From NCBI GenBank assembly GCA_965221205.1, contig OZ244870.1:806001-870000 (forward strand): DNA of 64,000 bases, given 5' to 3'. The stretch comes from CBDFMG01 sp965221205 [NCBI: bacterium] (GTDB lineage: Bacteria > SM23-31). Positions 17,645-27,808 of this stretch are shown piece after piece; the stretch's first letter is position 1; each line of letters begins with the position of its first letter. Below the pieces are notes generated by a model. It was not told where the DNA came from. It saw only the letters and a program-made list of their open reading frames with translations, and ran no database searches. The translations under genes were made by a program, and so were the position numbers.

Positions 17645-18007
17645 ATGAGAAGTAGAGGAAGTGTAGTAAAATACGCACGGGAGGATTTTCTTTATATACT
17701 AGTTGAAAATGACTTGGGTAGAAAAATATCGTCAGTGCATGAGGCTATAAGTATAGTTGAAAGTAACAAGTTTGATATGGTAGGGGCTGATAGAGCTGGA
17801 CTATTAAAGGCGTTACAAATTGAGTCATTAAGTAAGGAGTTTCAAGTTGGATCTGAAAGAAAAAAGAAAGATACAATAAAAAAGCAACCAGAAAAACCTC
17901 ATTATGAAACTAAAGGTGGGGAAGAAAGTGGAGGAAAAATAATGATAGGAGATATTACTTTAGTTGTAGTAGTGTTATTAGTAATATGTAACAGAACATA
18001 TAAATAG
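17645..18007 (+). CDS. Hypothetical protein with C-terminal hydrophobic segment
   Basis: A 120-residue frame whose product I do not recognise. The N-terminal 60 residues look like a small folded domain (YAREDFLYILVENDLGRKIS, then VGADRAGLLKALQIE). A charged Lys-rich linker follows, and then a hydrophobic stretch (DITLVVVVLLVIC) that could anchor it in the membrane. Codons are markedly more A-rich (ATA, AGT, AAA) than in dnaN or gyrB, which suggests foreign or decaying DNA. It sits between the recF relic and the DUF721 gene, a slot that normally holds no gene. It may be a small insertion; coding status is uncertain. Confidence 0.4.
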   Translation: MRSRGSVVKYAREDFLYILVENDLGRKISSVHEAISIVESNKFDMVGADRAGLLKALQIESLSKEFQVGSERKKKDTIKKQPEKPHYETKGGEESGGKIMIGDITLVVVVLLVICNRTYK

Positions 18008-18018
18008 GAGGTAATATA
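18006..18018 (+). promoter_or_regulatory. Strong Shine-Dalgarno site pointing at an ATA codon
   Basis: AGGAGG at 18006-18011 is followed after four bases by ATA at 18016-18018, which is in frame with the DUF721 gene. No ATG, GTG or TTG lies between it and the GTG at 18058. The residues this would add (KGKKLKEPELLGT) fit the usual N-terminus of the family. Either ATA is used as a rare start or an ATG has mutated. Confidence 0.5.
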
Positions 18019-18057
18019 AAAGGTAAAAAACTCAAAGAACCTGAATTACTGGGTACA

Positions 18058-20243
<2,186 letters not shown>

Positions 20244-20294
20244 CCGTATTCAGGCCTGTATTGTTCAACGGTTTGGAATTTTTATAATTTAAAC

Positions 20295-20326
20295 AAAAGC
20301 GTCCTGTTGCTGCAGGGCGCTTTTTT
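20295..20326 (+). terminator. Intrinsic terminator after gyrB
   Basis: The arms AAGCGTCCTG and CAGGGCGCTT pair with one G-T pair and a short loop, followed by TTTTTT. It closes the dnaN-gyrB unit about 50 bp after the gyrB stop and separates it from pyrF. Confidence 0.85.
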
Positions 20327-20378
20327 AACAAGAAAAAGAAAATAGTGTTGTTCAGCTGATCACCTGGGAGATTCTTAC

Positions 20379-21194
20379 ATGCAATTCTATAACAAATTAC
20401 AACGTGCAGTTCAAAAGACACATTCATTTGTCTGTGTCGGGCTTGATTCTGATATCAACCGTATTCCGGACTGTATTGAGGGCAATACCGGAGAGAGAAT
20501 AGCTTTATTTAACCAAGCTATAATAGAATCTACCCAGCTCTACTGTGCGGCATATAAATTTAATATTGCCTTCTTTGAAGCGCTTGGAATGACGGGACTT
20601 GAAGCACTTGAAAAAAGTCTCCCATATGTACCTGAGAGCCATGTTTTGATTCTTGATGCAAAGCGGGGTGACATTGGCAATACCTCTCAGCAATATAGCA
20701 GCGCTCTCTTTGATGTGATGAAGGCCGATGCAGTCACGGTAAATCCCTATATGGGTTACGATAGTATTTTGCCGTTCATCGAGCGTGAGGACAAAGGTGC
20801 CTATATCCTCTGCTTGACTTCTAATAAAGGGAGTGAGGATTTTCAGCAGTTAAAACTTGAATCGGGAAAACGCCTTTTTCAAGAGGTGGCAGAAAAGATA
20901 ACAAAGTGGAATACACGAAATAACCTTGGAATGGTCGTGGGTGCAACTCACCCTGATGAATTGAAAACGGTCAGGACTATTGCTTCGGATATGCCGTTTC
21001 TGCTTCCTGGGATCGGTGCCCAAAAAGGAGACCTTGAATCGGTGGTTTCTACTGCAATCGGGAAAAAACGAATTCCGACACTTATCAATTCCAGCAGAGG
21101 GATAATATTTGCATCCGGTGGCGAGAATTTTGCCAAAAAAGCTGTTCAGAAATGTATAGAGCTTCGAGATTCAATTAACAATCTTCTTGAATGA
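20379..21194 (+). CDS. pyrF: Orotidine 5'-phosphate decarboxylase (type 2)
   Basis: Decarboxylates OMP to UMP, the last step of de novo UMP synthesis. 271 residues, the length of the longer type 2 family. Motifs: FVCVGLDSDINRIP near residue 18, the catalytic Lys/Asp array LDAKRGDIGNTSQQYS about residue 90, MVVGATHPDELKTVR, and FLLPGIGAQKGDLE with INSSRGIIFAS in the phosphate-binding end. GGGAG lies about 8 bp before the ATG at 20379. It has its own unit after the gyrB terminator. The enzyme acts directly after PyrE, whose gene is at the left end of the window. Confidence 0.95.
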   Translation: MQFYNKLQRAVQKTHSFVCVGLDSDINRIPDCIEGNTGERIALFNQAIIESTQLYCAAYKFNIAFFEALGMTGLEALEKSLPYVPESHVLILDAKRGDIGNTSQQYSSALFDVMKADAVTVNPYMGYDSILPFIEREDKGAYILCLTSNKGSEDFQQLKLESGKRLFQEVAEKITKWNTRNNLGMVVGATHPDELKTVRTIASDMPFLLPGIGAQKGDLESVVSTAIGKKRIPTLINSSRGIIFASGGENFAKKAVQKCIELRDSINNLLE

Positions 21195-21210
21195 ATTCAC
21201 CGTTTTTTAG

Positions 21211-21226
21211 CATGTAAATTTACATG
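21211..21226. other. Perfect 16-bp palindrome between pyrF and leuS
   Basis: CATGTAAATTTACATG lies 17 bp after the pyrF stop in the gap between two convergent genes. It is too AT-rich and lacks a T tract for a normal terminator. It could be a protein-binding site or chance. The rest of 21195-21425 holds nothing else I can support. Confidence 0.3.
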
Positions 21227-21425
21227 TAGCGGTCTGCTGGCCATCCTTATGAGCTGCGTGAACCGCAAATGTTGAACCAAAAATTACAATTTCAAGGCTT
21301 AATTTACCATATGATTAACTTATTTACGAAAAATATTTTTCTCAACAGACTTGTTTACGCAGAATAACCGTGTTTTCTGATTTTTATGCGTTTTTATGCG
21401 GAAAAGTTAGATTGGTTAAACGGAG

Positions 21426-23915
21426 TTATAAACTAATGACAATATTGACAAGCCTGTCTTTAACATAAATGATTTTTCGAATTGTCCCACCCAGAAATTT
21501 TCGGACATTCTTCACCTGCTGTGCTTGTTCTTTTATCTCCTCTTCGCCCATATCGGCAGGTATAACCAATTGACCACGAAGCTTACCGTTTACCTGTACC
21601 GCAATAGTCTTTTTTTCGGCAACAAGGAGTGATACATCATGCTTCGGCCACGCGTAGCAGGAGAGAAATTCTTCTCCTCCAAGAGCTTCCCACAATTCTT
21701 CGGTAATGTGTGGTGCGAACGGGTTGAGAAGTGATAAAATTCGTACAATTCCTTTAGTAACCAATAGAACCTGACTGGACGATGTGGAAAAATCGGGAAA
21801 CTCAGCTATGTAATCGCGGATTTCATTATATAGTTGCATGGTTGCACTGACACCAGTATTAAAATGCATCGATGATATGGAATCGGTTACCTGTTTTGTC
21901 GCAGTTTCAATTTCTCGCACAAGTTTTTTTGAAGCTTGATCACTCAAATCATCAATGCTGCTATCTTTAAAATGATTTGAAAAGGTAGTTTGATTCTTCC
22001 AGATGAAATTCCAGATACGGTTGAGAAACCGGGACACTCCAAAGATTCCCTCATCATTCCAATCGTACTCTTTCTCAGGTGGGGCGGCAAATAACATAAA
22101 GGTCCGGATTGAGTCGGTACCATGCTTTTCGATGAGTTCACCGGGGTCGGCCACATTTCCTTTCGATTTCGACATAACTTCGCCGCTTTTAAGAACCATA
22201 CCCTGTGTAGTCAATCGCTTGAAGGGTTCACCGTGCTTTGTAAGATTCAAATCACGGAGAGCTTTCATGAAAAAGCGCGAATAGAGCAGATGAAGAATGG
22301 CGTGGGTAATTCCGCCAATATAGTGGTCGACTGGCATCCACCGGTCGATAAGCTCCCTGTCAAACGGTTTATCATTATTATCCGGAGTTATATACCGTAG
22401 AAAATACCACGAACTGTCCACAAAAGTATCCATAGTATCAGTTTCTCTTTTGGCGGTTCCGCCGCATTGCGGACAGTGGACATCAGAAAACGTTTGAGAT
22501 GATTCAAGAGGATTTCCTTCACCAGTAAAAGCAACATCGTCGGGCAGAACAACCGGAAGATCCGATTCAGGTACTGGAATAACACCACAAGATTTACAGT
22601 AAATGATAGGAATCGGTGCACCCCAATATCTCTGCCGGGAGATTAGCCAGTCACGAAGACGGTAGGTTATGGAAAAATCACCGAGGGCGCTGCTTTTCAA
22701 TTTTTCGGTGATTGCTTTCTTTGCATCTTCGTTTAAAATGCCGTCAAATTCGCTTGAGTTAACAAGGATTCCTGAATCAACATACGCTTCTTTCATCGAA
22801 TTTTCACGCAGAGGATTATCAGGATGGGGAGTTATAACAACTTTTATAGGAAGCGAATATTTTTTCGCAAATTCAAAATCTCTCTGGTCATGTGCTGGAA
22901 CTGCCATAACAGCACCGGTCCCATAATCCATTAGAGCATAATCGGCAATATAGACCGGGTATTTTTTTCCGGTCAGCGGGTGGACAATATGTCTTCCGAT
23001 AAAAATACCTTCTTTTTCTCTGTTTTCTGCGACTCTATCTGTTCGAGACTGCTTTTTGACTCGTTCAATGAAAGCAATCACATCATTTTTCTCAGGGACA
23101 CTTTTTATCAGTTCCGAAATAAGCGGATGCTCAGGAGCCATTACAAGATATGTTACACCAAAAAGGGTGTCCGGACGGGTTGTAAATGCCGGAATTACTG
23201 TATCAGAGCCGGCAAGCGGAAAATTAACTTCTGTTCCGTACGATTTCCCAATCCAATTACGTTGCATAGCTTTGACCTGATCCGGCCAGAGCGTAAGATC
23301 GTCGAGAGATTCTAGCAGCTCATCAGCATATTTTCGTATATTAAAAAACCACTGTTCAAGTTCTTTATCGACAACTACACTATCGCATCTCCAGCACCGT
23401 CCGTCGATGACCTGTTCATTGGCAAGTACTGTTGCACAGCTGCCGCACCAGTTTATAGCAGCTTTCTTCTTGTAAGCAAGTCCTTTTTTGAAAAACTGAA
23501 TAAAAATCCATTGATTCCATTTGTAATAATCAGGCTTAAATGTCGAAACCGTATGATCCCAATCGTAGCTGAATCCCATCTGGAGCTGTTGTTCTTTCAT
23601 CATATTGATACATTTCTGCGTCCATTCTTTCGGATGAATTTGATGCTTGATCGCAGCGTTTTCTGCCGGCATTCCCATTGCGTCATATCCCATCGGATAG
23701 AGGACATCATACCCCTGTCTCCGCATGAAACGAGCATAAACATCACCGATCGAATAATTGCGGACATGTCCCATGTGGAGTTTTCCTGACGGGTAGGGGA
23801 ACATTTCAAGACAGTAAAATTTCTTTGTGGAGCGGTCGTTGTTTAATTTGTACGCTCCCGATTCAGCCCACTTTTTTTGCCACTTGGCTTCGATTTTGGT
23901 AAAGTTATATTCCAT
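21426..23915 (-). CDS. leuS: Leucine--tRNA ligase
   Basis: Class I synthetase charging tRNA-Leu. 829 residues. The HIGH-type motif is in [19 protein letters not shown] (about 40-58). A zinc-ribbon-like [21 protein letters not shown] lies near residue 160. The CP1 editing domain is present ([20 protein letters not shown], then the conserved [17 protein letters not shown]). A second Cys cluster (CKSCG, CPQCGG) follows, the MSKSKGN motif is at about 590, and there is a C-terminal anticodon-binding helical bundle. The start is the ATG at 23915. No leader peptide or T-box was found upstream. Confidence 0.96.
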   Translation of the reverse strand: MEYNFTKIEAKWQKKWAESGAYKLNNDRSTKKFYCLEMFPYPSGKLHMGHVRNYSIGDVYARFMRRQGYDVLYPMGYDAMGMPAENAAIKHQIHPKEWTQKCINMMKEQQLQMGFSYDWDHTVSTFKPDYYKWNQWIFIQFFKKGLAYKKKAAINWCGSCATVLANEQVIDGRCWRCDSVVVDKELEQWFFNIRKYADELLESLDDLTLWPDQVKAMQRNWIGKSYGTEVNFPLAGSDTVIPAFTTRPDTLFGVTYLVMAPEHPLISELIKSVPEKNDVIAFIERVKKQSRTDRVAENREKEGIFIGRHIVHPLTGKKYPVYIADYALMDYGTGAVMAVPAHDQRDFEFAKKYSLPIKVVITPHPDNPLRENSMKEAYVDSGILVNSSEFDGILNEDAKKAITEKLKSSALGDFSITYRLRDWLISRQRYWGAPIPIIYCKSCGVIPVPESDLPVVLPDDVAFTGEGNPLESSQTFSDVHCPQCGGTAKRETDTMDTFVDSSWYFLRYITPDNNDKPFDRELIDRWMPVDHYIGGITHAILHLLYSRFFMKALRDLNLTKHGEPFKRLTTQGMVLKSGEVMSKSKGNVADPGELIEKHGTDSIRTFMLFAAPPEKEYDWNDEGIFGVSRFLNRIWNFIWKNQTTFSNHFKDSSIDDLSDQASKKLVREIETATKQVTDSISSMHFNTGVSATMQLYNEIRDYIAEFPDFSTSSSQVLLVTKGIVRILSLLNPFAPHITEELWEALGGEEFLSCYAWPKHDVSLLVAEKKTIAVQVNGKLRGQLVIPADMGEEEIKEQAQQVKNVRKFLGGTIRKIIYVKDRLVNIVISL

Positions 23916-24097
23916 ATCATTTATTATGGAGTTATTGTACTAATTTCAATATCAATTCTGAAAGATTTAGCCTGAAATATTTCGTTATAGGGATTTTTAC
24001 GTATCCTAACAAGGTAACGAAATTTTGTGTTTGTTCAAAGAAATTTGTAATAAGTATAGAGCAGATTGTCGACGTAAAGGGCTGAAATATTATTGTT

Positions 24098-24577
24098 TTA
24101 CCGGGGAAGCAAATCGGCAAGGTTTTCTTTTTTTGCCTGGGGGAGATCTTGACAAATAAGTTCTATATTGTTCTTATCGAGGAATCGAAAATCCTCGATA
24201 TCTTTTTCACTCAAAAAAACATAAGGTAGAATTTTTGATTTGTCTTCACTATGGCGCATTCCGCCGATGTTAATCTGCTGAAACTGCACACCTTGTTTTA
24301 CCAGATTGGCATAAATACCCGGAGATTCAGCGAGTAATATAATGCGATCTTCATGGAAGATTTTCTTTAGGAGGGATTCGGCTGCTTCCTCTATTGTAAA
24401 TATCGAGACTGCAATATTAAAAGGGACACAGCTTTGGTAAAGCTCTTTTTCCCATTCGTTGTTGGCAATTTCATCGCTTATGAGGACAATCCTGTCGGGG
24501 TTCAGAAAACTCTCCCAACCAACAGTAACCTGACCATGGATCAAGCGGTCGTCTATACGTACAAGCACAATTGACAT
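24098..24577 (-). CDS. PTS system mannose/fructose/sorbose family IIB component
   Basis: Phosphocarrier that takes a phosphoryl group from IIA-Man on a histidine. 159 residues beginning VRIDDRLIHGQVTVGWESFL, with the active-site His at residue 14, and RIVLISDEIANNEWEKELY after it. It follows the IIA gene on the same strand with a gap of 63 bp. No IIC or IID membrane gene is nearby, so this may belong to an incomplete PTS used for regulation together with HprK. The last codons (LADLLPR) end close to the leuS region. Confidence 0.9.
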   Translation of the reverse strand: MSIVLVRIDDRLIHGQVTVGWESFLNPDRIVLISDEIANNEWEKELYQSCVPFNIAVSIFTIEEAAESLLKKIFHEDRIILLAESPGIYANLVKQGVQFQQINIGGMRHSEDKSKILPYVFLSEKDIEDFRFLDKNNIELICQDLPQAKKENLADLLPR

Positions 24578-24640
24578 AGATTATCCTCAAAATCAGGGCT
24601 GCCAAATCAGGTTAAGAATATTCGCTGAGAGGTCCTCGCA

Positions 24641-25045
24641 TCATTTATTTTCCAAAAGAGCCGGTTCTAGAATTACCTCTGTTCCTTTTAGCGAGCTTTC
24701 CTTAAGGTGTTCCGCTAAATCCGGAAGTTTGTACGATTCACGCTTATTGGCAAAGGTCAGCAACATAGGGAGGTTAACTCCTGAGATCAGTACGATGCCT
24801 TTGTTATTTTTCTGAATCATCTGTGCGGCATGCCAGCAGCTTCCTCCACAAAAGTCTACCATAATAAGAATTTCGTTGTCCTGCCATTCCTGCGCAATTG
24901 AATCGAGACTTCCAATCAACTCTTTGGTAGACATTAATTCATTACTGAGTACTTTTACATCGTCAAGGGGTCCGATAATTTTTTCAGTTGTATTCTGGAG
25001 TGCGCTGCCAAGATCTCCATGAGAAATGATGATACATTTTATCAT
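24641..25045 (-). CDS. PTS system IIA-Man-type component
   Basis: 134 residues starting MIKCIIISHGDLGSALQ; His 9 is the expected phosphorylation site that accepts phosphate from HPr. The LIMVDFCGGSCWHAAQMIQ and VLISGVNLPMLLTFANKRES segments are typical of the mannose-family IIA fold. It lies between hprK and the IIB gene on one strand, so the three are probably one transcription unit together with hpf. Confidence 0.88.
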   Translation of the reverse strand: MIKCIIISHGDLGSALQNTTEKIIGPLDDVKVLSNELMSTKELIGSLDSIAQEWQDNEILIMVDFCGGSCWHAAQMIQKNNKGIVLISGVNLPMLLTFANKRESYKLPDLAEHLKESSLKGTEVILEPALLENK

Positions 25046-25170
25046 GTATTATTCCGGATATTGTATCACTGATGTATTAGGATCGGCATTAAAACATTTA
25101 CCGTTTAAGAAAGGTACAACTTTTTACTCAATATCACCAGTCAGATGTTTGCGGAGTCTTTTATTTCTCT

Positions 25171-26099
25171 TTATTTTATTTTCCAGTTTTTGACAAATTC
25201 TTTTTCAGGGCGGACACCGTATACCCGTTGTATAATCTTAAGCGCTATTACTTCGGTGATTACTGTGATGTTTTTTCCAGGGAAAATTGGCAGATAAATG
25301 ATCGGTATATTTACATCGAGATACTGTTTAAAATCATCATCGATACCGAGACGGTCGTATTTCTCGATAGGTCTATGGTCTTCAAGGCGAACTTCAATTT
25401 CTATACGTTTTTGTGCTCGAATTGATCGCACACCGAACATACTTCTGACATCTATGAGACCGACACCGCGGATTTCCAATATGTTCTTCAATACCTCTTT
25501 GTTCGTTCCGACAAGGACCCCCGTCCGTTTTCGGTACACAGAAACCACATCGTCGGCAACTAGCTGGTGACCGCGTTCGACAAGATCGAGTGCAATCTCG
25601 CTTTTCCCGATTCCGCTTCTTCCAGTGAATAGAATGCCTATGCCGTAAACATCAACCAGCGTGCCATGTACGTCTGTGCTTAGAGCGCACTTGTCATTGA
25701 GGTATTCGTAAAGAATCTGATAAATATGATTTGATGAGTCGGGAGAACTGAAAACGGTAATGCCATTCTCATCCGCAATGTTGAGCAATCCCTTGCTTAA
25801 TTTATGGCCATTGGAAATGATGAGACAAGGGATGTCAGATTTCATCAATCGCCTGAATGTTACCGTTTGCTCATTTTTGTTAAGTTGCTTGAGATACGAT
25901 ATTTCAGTTTGTCCCAGAATCTGAATTTTTTTTCGGCGAATGTTTGTGTAAAACCGGCCAAGAGCAATCCCGGCCGGCAGAGATCGTGGTCTATTATAAT
26001 CCGTTTCAATCCGAGTTTCGTGTTGCACAGTTTTAGTTTCAGTTCGTGTTTGTTGTCTTTATAACATAATTCGACCGTCAGATCAATTCGACCGTTCAT
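25171..26099 (-). pseudogene. hprK: HPr(Ser) kinase/phosphorylase, interrupted by a one-base frameshift
   Basis: HprK phosphorylates or dephosphorylates HPr on serine to tune carbon use. The frame from ATG 26099, overlapping the hpf stop as ATGA, encodes the N-terminus (LKRIIIDHDLCRPGLLLAGF) and runs to a stop at 25860. The rest lies in another frame: KKIQILGQTEISYLKQL, the Walker A VYGIGILFTGRSGIGKSE, then HQLVADDVV, and a C-terminal EVIALKIIQRVYGVRPEKEF. The frames meet at an A8 run (25926-25933), and nine A would make a continuous protein of about 309 residues, the family norm. All catalytic motifs are intact. It could be a sequencing indel, a new mutation or a slippage-rescued gene. A shortened protein from the frame at 26028 would lack the normal start. 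Confidence 0.85.
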
Positions 26100-26449
26100 T
26101 TTTCCTCTTTCCACTGTGAATCTTCTAATACAAGTTCAACCGCTTTTTTATGATTAAAATTCCTTACACGGGCTTTATGTTTTTTCAGTTTCCTTTCCAG
26201 TTTGCCCAATGCTTTATCTAAAGATTTATACATATCATCCGACATTTCATGCGCTCTTAATATCTGGCCATGCACTGTGAGGTGAATTTCTGCATTGTGC
26301 TTCGAATATGTGGCTTTCACATAATCCATTATAACATTAGCTTCGATGATACCATCATAAAATTTTTCTAATCTTTGAATCTTGTTATCAATAAACATTT
26401 TAAGTTGATCGCTTGCCTTGAAATGACGTGCTGTGATATATATCTGCAT
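26096..26449 (-). CDS. hpf: Ribosome hibernation promoting factor / RaiA family
   Basis: Binds the small ribosomal subunit and silences ribosomes in stationary phase. The start at ATG 26449 (MQIYITARHFKASDQL) is supported by GGAGGG 5 bp upstream and gives 117 residues. The fold core is clear: IDNKIQRLEKFYDGIIEANVIMDYVK, AEIHLTVHGQILRA and DMYKSLDKALGKLERKLKKHKAR. It has no long C-terminal dimerisation domain, so it is the short form. Directly overlaps hprK (ATGA). hpf beside hprK and PTS genes is a common arrangement. Confidence 0.9.
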   Translation of the reverse strand: MQIYITARHFKASDQLKMFIDNKIQRLEKFYDGIIEANVIMDYVKATYSKHNAEIHLTVHGQILRAHEMSDDMYKSLDKALGKLERKLKKHKARVRNFNHKKAVELVLEDSQWKEEK

Positions 26450-26548
26450 TATTCCCTCCGTACTACATGTATTTAAACTGGGCAATTAGTTAAGAGAGTT
26501 ACTGAATGGGGTGTTACTTACATGCCTCCTTTGTTGCGATTGGAACTG

Positions 26549-27520
26549 TTACCGATTTATTTTTGTCGCACGGGGATGAGCCCTTTTATATTCTGTGCGA
26601 AGTTTTTCTATTGAAACATGAGTATATATTTGTGTTGTTGCCAAATTTATGTGCCCCAGCAGTTCTTGTACTGCCTTTAAATCTGCTCCATTATCGAGAA
26701 GATGTGTGGCAAATGAGTGCCTGAGCATATGGGGATGTACGTTTACGCCTTCGCCTATGTCGTTGAGCTGCCGCTCCACGACTCTTTGAACAGTACGTGC
26801 AGATATTCTGCTGCGCGGTCTTCCCCAAAAAAGTGGTTCTTCCGAAACAGGAATTCGATATCTATCTGCGCGAACATCAAGATATCTGCTGATTGTCCGA
26901 AAACAGGTTATTCCAACCGGAACAATGCGTTCTTTGCTCCCTTTGCCGAATACCCGAACAGTTCTTTCTTCAAAATTTACATCCCGAATACTCAAACTAA
27001 CAAGCTCGCGCAAACGAATACCTGTAGCATAGAGGAGCTGTATAATAGCTTTGTCACGCGTCTCTGTTAACTCATCGATTTTGGAATCAGCTGCGGGAGC
27101 AGTCCGGAGCATTTTATCAAGCAGTGCATCTTTTCCAAGGTGATCAGGCAATGTCTTCCGAAGCTTTGGGCCGGTTAAAATGCTCATCGGATCTTTGTCA
27201 ATTAATTTTTGACTCAGACAAAATTTGAAGAAACTCCTAAGCGACGACAATTTACGCGCAACGGTTCTTGCTGTTACATCTTTTTGAATAAGATAATCTA
27301 GGAAATTTCTTATATGGTGTACGTTGAAAGATTGAAGCTGCAACTCGGGCAGGAAGTTTTGAATCTGCTGAAGGTCATTTCTGTAAGATTGAATTGTAAA
27401 TGGGGAATAACCTTTTTCTTTTGCAAGAAAAGTCAGAAAATCATGAATATGATATGATAGTGCTAATTTTTTCAATGCGTATTCTTTTCTTATTACAGTA
27501 TATCTAATATGAGCATTCAT
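26549..27520 (-). CDS. Tyrosine recombinase of the XerC/XerD family
   Basis: Site-specific recombinase that would resolve chromosome dimers at a dif site. From ATG 27520 the product has 323 residues; a TTG at 27475 is also possible. The N-terminal SAM-like core-binding domain holds FTIQSYRNDLQQIQNF. The catalytic domain holds the first Arg in YATGIRLRELVSLSI, Lys in VFGKGSKERIVPVG, the HxxR pair in HPHMLRHSFATHLL, the third His in ELLGHINLATTQ and the nucleophile Tyr in IYTHVSIEKL. All six catalytic residues are present. XerC and XerD cannot be told apart here. It is about 100 bp upstream of hpf. Confidence 0.9.
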   Translation of the reverse strand: MNAHIRYTVIRKEYALKKLALSYHIHDFLTFLAKEKGYSPFTIQSYRNDLQQIQNFLPELQLQSFNVHHIRNFLDYLIQKDVTARTVARKLSSLRSFFKFCLSQKLIDKDPMSILTGPKLRKTLPDHLGKDALLDKMLRTAPAADSKIDELTETRDKAIIQLLYATGIRLRELVSLSIRDVNFEERTVRVFGKGSKERIVPVGITCFRTISRYLDVRADRYRIPVSEEPLFWGRPRSRISARTVQRVVERQLNDIGEGVNVHPHMLRHSFATHLLDNGADLKAVQELLGHINLATTQIYTHVSIEKLRTEYKRAHPRATKINR

Positions 27521-27808
27521 TATGAAAATCACAATATTTGTGCCAAAAAAACGCAATACAAACCACTATCCTCTCACATAGGCGTATTCTCCTTTAAAGT
27601 TCAGCACTACATAAATAATAATTCTCATTATTTATGGACACTGCTTATATTTATCACGAACAAATCAGGCAAAATGTTCCATCGATTCGGACTTTTCTGG
27701 GTTTAAAAATTAAGAATGTGCGGGAAATTACATAAAAATAACAGGAAAAATGCACAAGTTACGATGCGGAAATTATCTGAATTAAAGCTTGGTTGGGTAA
27801 AAGTTACT

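Noticed and set aside
25171-26028. hprK as an intact 285-codon gene from 26028
   Set aside because: Its first 30 residues have no likeness to HprK, while the adjacent frame supplies the true N-terminus up to an A8 run, so the gene is frameshifted and longer.
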